This document shows positions 1-9,092 of a stretch of DNA of 15,916 nucleotides, piece after piece. Every line of letters begins with the position of its first letter. Position 1 is the stretch's first letter. The notes beneath the pieces are model-generated. The model was not told the origin of the DNA, did not search any database, and worked only from the letters and a program-made list of their open reading frames with translations. The DNA is from Verrucomicrobiota bacterium. Lineage in GTDB: Bacteria > Verrucomicrobiota > Verrucomicrobiia > Opitutales > UBA953. Both the position numbers and the translations under genes were made by a program. The stretch is taken from assembly GCA_009924965.1 (NCBI GenBank), contig RFQN01000010.1, forward strand, positions 1-15,916. The letters are read 5' to 3'.

Positions 1-1156
1 GCGGCGTCGAGATGCCGCCTTCGTGCACCCAAGTTTTGTGCCGACGGAACGGCGTGTTGCTGAGCGAAGACCAACCAGGCCCGAGGCTGAGGAACGTATG
101 GTCCGACCCCGCGGGCAAGGTCGCATCATGGCCGTCGCCGCGCACCATCATCTCCGCGCTCGCGCCGTTGTCCGACAGGAACAGGATCAGCGTGTCGTCG
201 AGCGCGGACATCGCCTTGAGCTGCTCGAGCAGACGCCCGACCTCTTGGTCGACGCGGTCGACCATGGCCGCGTGGACGGCCATCTTAGCGGCCTGGAAAG
301 CCCGCTGTTCCGGGGTCAAACCCGCCCACGGGAGCGGGCGATTCAACTCATTGGGGCCCAAGGCTTTAATGGCATTTGGGAACGCGTACGGCGGGCCGAC
401 CTCGGGCTCGAGGGGCGAGAGCGCCTGGACGGGGAAGCCCAGGGCTTTTTGCCGCTCATGACGGGCGACGCGCAGGGCGTCCCAACCCTTATCATAAACA
501 TTCTTGTAGCGAGCGATGTCGGCCGCCGGCGCCTGCAGCGGGAAGTGCGGCGCGATGAAGGCGACGAAGGAGAAGAACGGTTGGGACGGATGCTGCGCGG
601 CATGCTCGCGGAGGCAGCGGAGCGCGTGGTCCGCGGTGGCCGTCGTCGAGTAGTAACCGGCGTCCGCGGCGACCGGCGGCAGGGGCTGGTCGTCGAGCGT
701 ATGCTGGCGCGGCGCGAAATGCCGATCGTGGTCGTTGAGGCTGTAGGAGCGGTCGAAACCGTTCTTGAGCGGCAGCCCGTCGACGTGCCACTTGCCGGAG
801 TGGTAGGACGCGTAGCCCGCCGCGCGCAGGCGTTCGGGCAACAGCTTCGCCCACTCAGGGCGCGTCCCTTGGGCGCCCGACTTCACGCCGGGCACGGTGT
901 CGCGGCGGATCTCCTGCGCATAGTAGCCGGAGAGCAGCGCGCTGCGCGAAGGCCAGCAACGGGCGGTGTTGTAGAATTGGGTGAAACGGAGGCCGTGGGC
1001 GGCCAGGCCGTCCAGGTTCGGGGTGGCGATCTCGCCGCCGTAGCACCCGAGGTCCGAGTACCCCATGTCGTCGACCAAGATGACCATGACGTTGGGGCGA
1101 CGCTCAGCAGCGGCGAGGCCGAGGCAGAGGGCCAGCAGGGCGAAGAGGGGGCGCAT
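1..1156 (-). CDS. Arylsulfatase (formylglycine-type), C-terminus cut by window start
   Basis: Exported sulfatase that probably hydrolyses sulfate esters, for example on algal or host polysaccharides. 385 codons are visible. A hydrophobic signal peptide occupies about residues 1-17 (MRPLFALLALCLGLAAA). The metal-binding DD lies at 29-30 in ILVDDMGYSDLGCYGG. The maturation motif C67-W-P-S-R71 is intact, so Cys67 should become formylglycine and a formylglycine-generating enzyme is needed from elsewhere in the genome. Further family residues are GKWH 121-124, APH 202-204 and SDNG 328-331. The ATG at 1156 is chosen because the signal peptide starts there and it leads straight into the conserved RPNVMVILVDDMG block. 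It is divergent from ilvB. The substrate cannot be read from the sequence. The family call is firm; the subfamily is open. Confidence 0.93.
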   Translation of the reverse strand, partial: MRPLFALLALCLGLAAAERRPNVMVILVDDMGYSDLGCYGGEIATPNLDGLAAHGLRFTQFYNTARCWPSRSALLSGYYAQEIRRDTVPGVKSGAQGTRPEWAKLLPERLRAAGYASYHSGKWHVDGLPLKNGFDRSYSLNDHDRHFAPRQHTLDDQPLPPVAADAGYYSTTATADHALRCLREHAAQHPSQPFFSFVAFIAPHFPLQAPAADIARYKNVYDKGWDALRVARHERQKALGFPVQALSPLEPEVGPPYAFPNAIKALGPNELNRPLPWAGLTPEQRAFQAAKMAVHAAMVDRVDQEVGRLLEQLKAMSALDDTLILFLSDNGASAEMMVRGDGHDATLPAGSDHTFLSLGPGWSSLSNTPFRRHKTWVHEGGISTP

Positions 1157-1162
1157 GGGGGA

Positions 1163-1191
1163 GGCATAGGGCGGTCGACGAGGGCCTGCAA
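1163..1191 (-). promoter_or_regulatory. Candidate promoter of the sulfatase gene
   Basis: On the minus strand, TTGCAG (1191-1186), 17 bases, TATGCC (1168-1163), then only 6 bases to the ATG at 1156. The spacing is ideal for a housekeeping-sigma promoter, but the hexamers match the consensus only partly. Transcription would start at or next to the ATG. Inferred from sequence only. Confidence 0.35.
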
Positions 1192-1220
1192 GGCCTCCCC
1201 GCAGCTGGCCCAGCCGAAAA

Positions 1221-1238
1221 GGTGAACTAAATTTCACC
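1221..1238. promoter_or_regulatory. Inverted repeat GGTGAA-N6-TTCACC, possible operator
   Basis: A perfect 6-bp inverted repeat with a 6-base AT-rich centre lies in the 174-bp gap between the divergent sulfatase and ilvB genes. It sits just upstream of both candidate promoters. The size and symmetry suit a dimeric repressor or activator, but I do not recognise the regulator and a chance repeat of this length is possible. Confidence 0.25.
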
Positions 1239-1265
1239 CTAGAGGCCCAATCGGGTTATTCACAC

Positions 1266-1296
1266 TTGCCCCCTTCCCTCCCGCTCCTTTTCTAAC
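1266..1296 (+). promoter_or_regulatory. Candidate promoter of ilvB
   Basis: TTGCCC (1266-1271) is followed after 17-19 bases by TTTCTA/TCTAAC (1289-1296), giving a leader of roughly 30 bases before the ATG at 1331. Hexamer matches are weak. There is no leader peptide rich in branched-chain residues and no attenuator hairpin in the remaining leader, so classical ilv attenuation is not visible. Confidence 0.25.
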
Positions 1297-1330
1297 CCAT
1301 TCCCTGCGGTCTCGAGCCGCCCCACAGACC

Positions 1331-3131
<1,801 letters not shown>

Positions 3132-3139
<8 letters not shown>

Positions 3140-3158
3140 TCGCGTCGCGATTATTTCG
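3132..3158. terminator. Perfect 13-bp hairpin between convergent ilvB and trxB
   Basis: CGAAATAATCGCG (3132-3144) and its exact reverse complement CGCGATTATTTCG (3146-3158) are separated by one base. In RNA the innermost pairs would open to form the loop. The ilvB stop codon (3137-3139) lies within the left arm. The symmetrical AT-rich arms and the position between two convergent genes suggest a bidirectional transcription terminator. There is no pure U-run after it on either strand, so efficiency is uncertain. Confidence 0.65.
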
Positions 3159-3186
3159 AGGGGACACGTGACCCTTCTCGCGCCCC

Positions 3187-4110
3187 TCAGTGGCCGGCGA
3201 GCCAGCGTTCCGCTTCGATGGCCGCGCGGCAGCCCATGCCGGCCGCGGTGATGGCCTGGCGATAGACGTGGTCGGCGCAATCGCCAGCGACGAAGACGCC
3301 CGGGACCTTGGTGCTGACGGTGTTGGCGCCGGCGACGAAGTAGCCGCCTTCATCGACGTCGAGCGCGGGGGTGAAGGCCTTGGAATTGGGGACGTGGCCG
3401 ATGGCGACGAAGACGCACTTCACGCCGAGTTCGCGGACGGTGCCGGACTTCTCGACGACCTGGAGGGTGTGGACCTTGCCATCGGCGCCGCCGACGACCT
3501 GCTGAGGGGTCACGTTGAGGACGAGCTCGATCTTCGCGTGGGTCTTCACGCGCTGGACCATGATCTCGGAGGCACGGAAGGTGTCGCGACGGTGCACGAG
3601 GTAGACCTTGGAGGCGAAGCGGGTGAGGAACAGGGCCTCTTCACAGGCGGAATCACCACCGCCCACGACCGCCACCGGGACGTCGCGGTAGAACGCGCCG
3701 TCGCAGGTCGCGCACGTCGTGACGCCGTTGCCGCCGTAGTATTCCTTCTCACCGGGGATGCCCAGGAGGCGCGGGGAAGCACCGGTCGCGATGATCACGG
3801 CCTTGGCCTCATAAGTGGCTTCGCCGCCGACCAGCTTCTTGACCGGGCCGGAAAAATCGACCGAGTCGATGCGGTCCCAGGCGAAGCGCGCGCCGAAACG
3901 CTCGGCTTGGCCCTTCATGTTCATGATGAGCTCATTGCCGTCGACGCCGTGCACGAAGCCCGGGAAATTTTCGACCTCGGAAGTCGTGGTCAACTGGCCG
4001 CCAGGCTGGCCGCCTTCGAGCACCAACGGGCTCAGGCCGGCACGGGCGGCGTAGATGGCGGCAGTGAGGCCGGCGCAGCCGGTACCGAGGATAATAACGT
4101 TTTCAGCCAT
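3187..4110 (-). CDS. trxB: Thioredoxin reductase (NADPH, FAD)
   Basis: Flavoprotein that passes electrons from NADPH to thioredoxin. 307 aa, usual for the low-molecular-weight bacterial type. The N-terminal FAD motif is GTGCAG (9-14), with Cys where Pro is more common. The redox-active pair is C133-A-T-C136 in TTCATCDGAF. The NADPH-binding motif GGGDSACEEA (150-159) is followed by HRRDTFRAS. The second FAD segment VFVAGDCAD lies near the C-terminus. The frame is open 35 codons further upstream, but the ATG at 4110 begins directly with MAENVIILGTG, as expected for the family, and the upstream part has no conserved character. It is convergent with ilvB and divergent from secA. Confidence 0.95.
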   Translation of the reverse strand: MAENVIILGTGCAGLTAAIYAARAGLSPLVLEGGQPGGQLTTTSEVENFPGFVHGVDGNELIMNMKGQAERFGARFAWDRIDSVDFSGPVKKLVGGEATYEAKAVIIATGASPRLLGIPGEKEYYGGNGVTTCATCDGAFYRDVPVAVVGGGDSACEEALFLTRFASKVYLVHRRDTFRASEIMVQRVKTHAKIELVLNVTPQQVVGGADGKVHTLQVVEKSGTVRELGVKCVFVAIGHVPNSKAFTPALDVDEGGYFVAGANTVSTKVPGVFVAGDCADHVYRQAITAAGMGCRAAIEAERWLAGH

Positions 4111-4121
4111 GGGGATGGCTT

Positions 4122-4149
4122 CATCTTGAGGCCTCCAAGCCAACGGCAA
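4122..4149 (-). promoter_or_regulatory. Weak candidate promoter of trxB
   Basis: On the minus strand, TTGCCG (4149-4144), 16 bases, AAGATG (4127-4122), then 11 bases to the trxB ATG. The spacing is acceptable but the -10 match is poor. It supports a short leader and the start at 4110. Confidence 0.2.
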
Positions 4150-4200
4150 GGCGGAAAAGCCAGCCGTGAACAACTGAGCCGCAGGCCCACCGAACCTGAC

Positions 4201-4270
4201 GGGGTCAGACCCCAATAAAGGGGTCAGGCACCCACATTGGGGTCAGACCCCATTATTGGTGCCTGACCCC
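4201..4270. repeat. REP/REPIN-like cluster of four 13-bp GGGGTCAG units
   Basis: Four 13-bp units lie in tandem. GGGGTCAGACCCC at 4201-4213 and again at 4239-4251 is itself palindromic around a central A. GGGGTCAGGCACC at 4220-4232 has its exact reverse complement GGTGCCTGACCCC at 4258-4270. The linkers are AATAAA, a 6-base CACATT-like stretch and ATTATT. The pair at 4220-4232/4258-4270 can form a long hairpin with the palindromic unit in its loop. The pattern resembles short palindromic repeats mobilised by REP-associated tyrosine (Y1) transposases; I recall GGGGTCAG-type motifs from such settings. No transposase gene is in the window. It sits between trxB and secA. Confidence 0.7.
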
Positions 4271-4337
4271 GTCGCGGGCGGTGGAGATTAATCGTCTGGG
4301 CAACTGTTTCGGGGCTGGATTCTGCGGTTTTTGGGCT

Positions 4338-4370
4338 TTGACTCGGCCTTTCCCTCCCCTGTCTGCTAAC
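4338..4370 (+). promoter_or_regulatory. Candidate promoter region of secA-lnt
   Basis: TTGACT (4338-4343) is a good -35 match. A TGCTAAC stretch (4364-4370) could supply the -10, but the spacing of 20-21 bases is longer than usual. The start would lie just before the secA ATG at 4387. A pyrimidine-rich stretch separates the two elements. Confidence 0.25.
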
Positions 4371-4386
4371 TTTCGCGCCCGGACCC

Positions 4387-7300
4387 ATGCTCCTCAGTAT
4401 CCTCAAACTTTTCGCCGGCAGCCACAACCGGAGCTTCCTCCGGAAGTGCGCCCCCGTGGTGAAGAAGATCAACGCCTTCGAACTCCAGTTCCAAAACCTG
4501 TCCGAGGCCACCCTCCGCAACAAGACCGCCGAGTTCAAGGCCCGCCTCGCGAAGGGCGAATCCCTTGACGACCTCCTCCCTGAAGCCTTTGCCGTCGTCA
4601 AGAACGCCGCCCGCCGCCTCTGCGGTACCAAGGCGATCGTCTGCGACCATGAGCAGACCTGGCAGATGGTGCACTTCGACGTCCAGCTCATTGGCGGGAT
4701 CGCGCTCCACCAGAAGAAGATCGCCGAGATGGCGACCGGCGAAGGCAAGACCCTCGTCGCCACCCTCCCCCTCTACCTGAACGCGCTCACCGGCCGCAAC
4801 TGCCAGCTCGTCACGGTCAATGACTACCTCGCCCGCCGCGACTCCGAGTGGATGGGCCACCTCTTCCGCTACCTCGGCCTGACCGTCGGTTGCATCCAGA
4901 ACCAGATGGGCAGCGAGGAACGCCAGCAGGCCTACGCCTGCGACATCACCTACGGCACCGCCTCGGAATTCGGCTTCGATTACCTGCGCGACAACGGCAT
5001 GGCCCTCAGCGCCGGCGAGCAGGTGCAGCGCGAACACTACTTCTGCATCGTCGATGAGATCGACTCCATCCTCATCGACGAGGCCCGCACGCCGCTGATC
5101 ATCTCCGGCCCGGTCACCGAAGAGCGCGAGCCGCCCTTCCTCCGCCTCGTCCCGCAGGTCAAGACCCTCGTCGAACTGCAGACCCGCCTCGTCACCCGCC
5201 TCGTCAACGAAGCCGAGAGCGAGCTCAAGGCCGTCCCCGACAACAAGGAGCCTTCGGCCGACACCCTCGACAAGCTCTGGCTCACCGCCCACGGGATGCC
5301 GCGCAACAAGGCCTTCGCCCGCCTCATGGAGAACGGCCGCTGGCGCAAGCTCCTCGAGAAGCACGAAGGCATCCTCGCCAGCGAAGTCGAAAAGGACCGC
5401 CGCTACCACCTCAAGGAGCGCCTCTACTTCGCCATCAGCGAACGCAACCAGGAATCCGACCTCACCCAGCTCGGCCGCGACACCCTCCGCCCCGGCGAGC
5501 CCGACGCGTTCGTGCTGCCCGACCTCCCCACGTATTTCGTGGAGCTCGACAACGACGCCAGCCTCACGCCCGAGAAGCGCTCCGAATTCCGCGCCGCCGC
5601 CGAGGCCGCCTACATCAAGGTCTCCGAGGACATCCACGCCATCGGCCAGCTCCTCAAGGCGTTCGCGCTCTACGAAAAGGACCGCCATTACGTCGTGCAC
5701 GAGGGCAAGGTCCTCATCGTCGACGAGAACACCGGGCGCATCATGGCCGGCCGCCGCTGGAGCGATGGCCTGCACCAGGCCGTCGAAGCCAAGGAAGGCG
5801 TCGCCCTCGAGAAGGAGAACAAGACCTACGCGACCATCACCATCCAGAACTACTTCCGTATGTACGAGAAGCTGGCTGGCATGACGGGTACCGCCGAGAC
5901 CGAAGCCACCGAGTTCAACGAGATCTACAACCTGACGGTCGTCACCATCCCGACCAACCAGCCGTGCATCCGCACCGACGCGAACGACATCGTCTTCAAG
6001 ACGCGCCGCGAGAAGTACCAGTTCGTCATCAAGGAGCTGACCGAAGCCCATAAGCGCGGGCAGCCCGTGCTCGTCGGCACGGCCTCCGTCGAAGCCTCCG
6101 AGACGCTCAGCCGCATGCTGACCCTCGCCCGCATCCCGCATAAGGTACTCAACGCCAAGCACCACGAACAGGAAGCCGACATCGTCGCCCTGGCCGGCCA
6201 GCGCGGCGCCGTGACCATCGCCACCAACATGGCCGGCCGCGGCACGGACATCCGCCTCGGCGACGGCGTCCGCGAACTCGGCGGCCTCTACGTCCTCGGC
6301 ACCGAACGCCATGAATCCCGCCGCGTCGACCGCCAGCTGCGCGGCCGCTGCTCGCGCCAAGGCGACCCCGGCCACTCCCGCTTCCTGGTCGCCCTCGAGG
6401 ACGACCTGATGCGCCTGTTCTCCAACGCCGGCATCATCTCGTCGCTCCTGGAGAAGTCCTTCAAGGAAGGCGAACCGCTCGAACACCCGCTGCTCGACCG
6501 CTCCATCGGCACCGCCCAGAAACGCGTCGAGGGCCAGAACTACTCGATCCGCAAGCGCCTGCTGCAGTTCGACGACGTCCTCAACCAGCAGCGCAAGATC
6601 GTCTACGGCCTGCGCAACAGCACCCTCCACGAGGAGGACACCCGCGCCAACCTGCTGGCCGTCGTCAGCGAAGAAATCGAAGAGCGTCTGAAGACGGCCT
6701 ACCCCGATCTGGATGACGCCGCTGACCGCGCCGGTGCCGAAGCCTTCGTGGCTTGGTTCGTCTCGACGTTCCCGATCCGCCTGCTGGTCGAAGAGCTGCT
6801 GCCGCTCAACCATGACCTCGCCACGGCCTGCGTGACCAAGAAGGTCGCCGAGCTGCAGAAGAGCCGCGAAAGGAGCGAGTCCCCCGAGATGCTCCAGTAC
6901 CTCGAGCGCCACCTGCTCCTGCGCTCGATCGACCGCAATTGGCAGAACCACCTGACGGAGATGGAAGAGCTCCGCCGCGCGGTCAACCTGCGCGGCTACG
7001 CGCAGAAGGACCCGCTCAACGAGTACAAGACCGAGGCCTATCGTGCCTTCGTCGACCTGATGCGCCAGCTGCGCACCGACGTCTGCTCCAGCCTCTTCCG
7101 CACGGCCTCGTCGATGGAAGCCCTCGAAGCGATCCTCCGCACGGCCCAAGGCCAGGCGATCGCCACCGGCCCGGCCGAACCCGGCACGCCCGAAGACGTG
7201 GCGTCCAAGCCCGCTGCCCCGGAAACCATGCAGCAGAAGCAGGAGCCTTTCCGCCGCAACGAAGCCAAGATCGGCCGCAACGCCGTCGTCCGCATCCGCA

Positions 7301-7392
7301 AGGGCGCGGAGACCCTCGACCTGAAGTGGAAGAAAGCCGAAGCCATGGTGCGCGATGAAGGTTGGGTCGTGATCGAAACGCTGTCCGAATGA
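4387..7392 (+). CDS. secA: Preprotein translocase ATPase SecA
   Basis: Motor ATPase that drives unfolded preproteins through SecYEG. 1001 aa, longer than the about 900 aa of E. coli. The N-terminus (KTAEFKARL, LPEAFAVVKNAARR) is canonical. Walker A is MATGEGKT (115-122) and the DEAD-type box is DEID (223-226) in VDEIDSILIDEARTPLIISG. The preprotein cross-linking region between this and VDENTGR (about 446) looks tens of residues longer than in E. coli. GRRWSDGLHQAVEAKEG, MTGTA, MAGRGTDI and GRCSRQGDPG are intact, so the motor should work. The C-terminus retains KIGRN (961-965), the usual lead-in to the zinc motif, but the CxCxSG...CC cysteines are absent and a Lys/Trp-rich tail replaces them. 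The stop overlaps lnt. Confidence 0.97.
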   Translation: MLLSILKLFAGSHNRSFLRKCAPVVKKINAFELQFQNLSEATLRNKTAEFKARLAKGESLDDLLPEAFAVVKNAARRLCGTKAIVCDHEQTWQMVHFDVQLIGGIALHQKKIAEMATGEGKTLVATLPLYLNALTGRNCQLVTVNDYLARRDSEWMGHLFRYLGLTVGCIQNQMGSEERQQAYACDITYGTASEFGFDYLRDNGMALSAGEQVQREHYFCIVDEIDSILIDEARTPLIISGPVTEEREPPFLRLVPQVKTLVELQTRLVTRLVNEAESELKAVPDNKEPSADTLDKLWLTAHGMPRNKAFARLMENGRWRKLLEKHEGILASEVEKDRRYHLKERLYFAISERNQESDLTQLGRDTLRPGEPDAFVLPDLPTYFVELDNDASLTPEKRSEFRAAAEAAYIKVSEDIHAIGQLLKAFALYEKDRHYVVHEGKVLIVDENTGRIMAGRRWSDGLHQAVEAKEGVALEKENKTYATITIQNYFRMYEKLAGMTGTAETEATEFNEIYNLTVVTIPTNQPCIRTDANDIVFKTRREKYQFVIKELTEAHKRGQPVLVGTASVEASETLSRMLTLARIPHKVLNAKHHEQEADIVALAGQRGAVTIATNMAGRGTDIRLGDGVRELGGLYVLGTERHESRRVDRQLRGRCSRQGDPGHSRFLVALEDDLMRLFSNAGIISSLLEKSFKEGEPLEHPLLDRSIGTAQKRVEGQNYSIRKRLLQFDDVLNQQRKIVYGLRNSTLHEEDTRANLLAVVSEEIEERLKTAYPDLDDAADRAGAEAFVAWFVSTFPIRLLVEELLPLNHDLATACVTKKVAELQKSRERSESPEMLQYLERHLLLRSIDRNWQNHLTEMEELRRAVNLRGYAQKDPLNEYKTEAYRAFVDLMRQLRTDVCSSLFRTASSMEALEAILRTAQGQAIATGPAEPGTPEDVASKPAAPETMQQKQEPFRRNEAKIGRNAVVRIRKGAETLDLKWKKAEAMVRDEGWVVIETLSE

Positions 7393-8987
7393 CCGACCGC
7401 CGTCCGGGTCCGCTCTTCTCCGACGCCTGGCTGTGCTGGGGCGGATTGGGCCTGACGGCGTTCCTGCTTCTCTTCAGCTTCCCGCCGTTCGGTCATCCGT
7501 TCGTCGCGTTCTTCGCGCTCATCCCTGCGACGCTCGCCGCCGCGGCGGCGCCGGCGTGGCGCCTCTGGCGGCGCGCGGCCTACGTGACGAGCTGGGTGCT
7601 CTGGATCGCGCTGCTTGCTTGGCTCCGCCACATCTACCCGCCGCTCGGCTGGTTGGGGCTCGTGCTGCTCACGGCCTATTGCGCGCTCTACCCGTTCGTC
7701 TGGCTCTTGGCGCTACGCTGGATCTTCCCCGCCTGCCACGAGGCCGGCGCGCCCGCGCGTCTCCTCGCGACGCTCGGCCTCGCGGGCGCCTGGGGCTTGC
7801 TGGAATGGCTCCGCACGACGGCGCTCACCGGCTTCGGCTGGCTGCCCTTCGCCGCGAGCCAACAAGGCAACGGCGTCTTGCTGACGCTCTGCGCCTGGGT
7901 CGGCCCGACAGGCCTCTCCATCGGACTCGTCCTCATCAACCTCGGGCTCGCTAGCTGGATCTTCCGCCTCCGCGCCCTCCGCGCCTCAGCCGAGGCCCTC
8001 GAGCCCGTCACGCCCACGCGTTGGCTGCGCCGCCTCACCCCGGAACTGTACCTCGGCCTCGCCGTGATCGCCGCCGGCTTCTACGGCACGCTGACGCAGC
8101 TCTCCCGGGAAACGCCCCGCCAGGAAGTCCGCATCGCCGGGCTGCGTACCGACTTCGACCCGACGGAGAAATGGGATAGCGGTAAACTCGACAAGCATGC
8201 CAAGGCGCTGAACAACCTCACGGTGGCGGCCGGATTGGAGAAACCCGACGTCGTGGTCTGGCCCGAGGCCGCCTTGCCGCTTTCCACGGAGAACGCGGGC
8301 TATGTGACTTTCCTGCGCGGCAACGTCGCCGGGGCCGGCTGCCCGCTGTTGATCGGCGCCATCGAACCCCGCAAAGACGGTTACGCGAACAGCGTCGTGG
8401 CCGTGACCGCCGAAGGCCTCGTCAAGCCGACCTACGCCAAACGCCATCTGGTTCCCTTCGGCGAATACGTCCCGCTGGCCGATTGGCTGCCGCTCCGCAA
8501 GGTCGTCCCCATCGCGGAAGATTGCGTCGCCGGCGAAGGCGCCACGCTCTTGCCGCTCACGTCCCGTCGTGGCTTCACCTTCCTGGCCGGACCCTTGGTC
8601 TGCTACGAAGACGTCTTCCCCGAACTGGCCCGCGAACACGCGCTCGCCGGCGCGGACCTGCTCGTCGTCGTCACCAACGATGGCTGGTATGGCCACGAAG
8701 CCGGGGACGCCCAACACACCGCGCATTCCGTGCTCATCGCCGCCGCCACCGGCCTCCCCGTCGCCCGTGCCGGGAATGCCGGTTGGAGCGGGGTCATCAG
8801 CCACCGCGGCATCCTCCAGCCGACCGGCCTCCCCGGGCAGCCCTTAAGCGCGGTCGCGCAAGTCCGCCGCGACCGGGGCGAACCGACCTTCTGGGTCCGC
8901 CATGGCGACTGGGCGGTGGGCCTAGGCGGGCTGTGCTTCGCCCTGACCTACCTTTGGCGCCGCCGGCGGATCGCCCACGCCGCCTAA
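7389..8987 (+). CDS. lnt: Apolipoprotein N-acyltransferase
   Basis: Inner-membrane enzyme that adds the third acyl chain to the N-terminal Cys of lipoproteins, after Lgt and LspA. 532 aa. The N-terminal half has several hydrophobic helices (about residues 15-225, then a last one before the catalytic domain). The C-terminal half is a nitrilase-like domain with all three catalytic residues: Glu293 in VVWPEAALP, Lys351 in YAKRHLVPFGE and Cys405 in PLVCYEDVFPE. VTNDGWYG is also typical. A final hydrophobic segment, then RRRR, ends the protein. The ATG at 7389 overlaps the secA stop (ATGA), which implies translational coupling. The frame extends a few codons upstream inside secA, but MTDRRPGPLF is the better start. 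Confidence 0.95.
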   Translation: MTDRRPGPLFSDAWLCWGGLGLTAFLLLFSFPPFGHPFVAFFALIPATLAAAAAPAWRLWRRAAYVTSWVLWIALLAWLRHIYPPLGWLGLVLLTAYCALYPFVWLLALRWIFPACHEAGAPARLLATLGLAGAWGLLEWLRTTALTGFGWLPFAASQQGNGVLLTLCAWVGPTGLSIGLVLINLGLASWIFRLRALRASAEALEPVTPTRWLRRLTPELYLGLAVIAAGFYGTLTQLSRETPRQEVRIAGLRTDFDPTEKWDSGKLDKHAKALNNLTVAAGLEKPDVVVWPEAALPLSTENAGYVTFLRGNVAGAGCPLLIGAIEPRKDGYANSVVAVTAEGLVKPTYAKRHLVPFGEYVPLADWLPLRKVVPIAEDCVAGEGATLLPLTSRRGFTFLAGPLVCYEDVFPELAREHALAGADLLVVVTNDGWYGHEAGDAQHTAHSVLIAAATGLPVARAGNAGWSGVISHRGILQPTGLPGQPLSAVAQVRRDRGEPTFWVRHGDWAVGLGGLCFALTYLWRRRRIAHAA

Positions 8988-9092
8988 GGCGCCGAAATCT
9001 GCAAGTCCGTGTCGACCTGCCCTAAAAAGGCTTCACACTGACCTCACCCCGCGACGGACAAATCCGTGCCGTTGCCACGCTCCCTTCTGACC

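Noticed and set aside
23..1225. Long open frame on the plus strand opposite the sulfatase
   Set aside because: It is antisense to a sulfatase with intact motifs, its composition is Arg/Ala/Val-rich without any fold pattern, and such frames are common opposite GC-rich genes.
1157..1330. Attenuator or T-box leader upstream of ilvB
   Set aside because: No leader peptide rich in Leu/Val/Ile, no paired hairpins and no T-box-like conserved sequence were seen; only a 6-bp inverted repeat is present.
3162..3175. CACGTG palindrome after ilvB as a binding site
   Set aside because: It is a 6-bp palindrome with short mismatched flanks, located between converging genes where an operator would have no obvious target.
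4111..4215. N-terminal extension of TrxB by 35 codons
   Set aside because: The residues have no FAD-domain character, and MAENVIILGTG at 4110 is the standard start. The extension also runs into the repeat block.
4201..4270. Possible CRISPR array
   Set aside because: Units are only 13 bp, spacers 5-6 bases, orientation alternates, and no cas gene is present. It fits REP-type repeats better.
4366..7149. 927-codon open frame antisense to secA, and similar long frames antisense to ilvB (1292-3280) and trxB (3190-4218)
   Set aside because: They are mirror frames of well-conserved genes, with low-complexity Asp/Glu/Leu/Gly sequence and no recognisable motif.
9054..9067. Small hairpin ACGGA-CAAA-TCCGT upstream of the protease as a regulatory RNA element
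   Set aside because: Only five base pairs with no conserved surrounding structure; this is within what chance gives in GC-rich intergenic sequence. It only touches the alternative GTG start.
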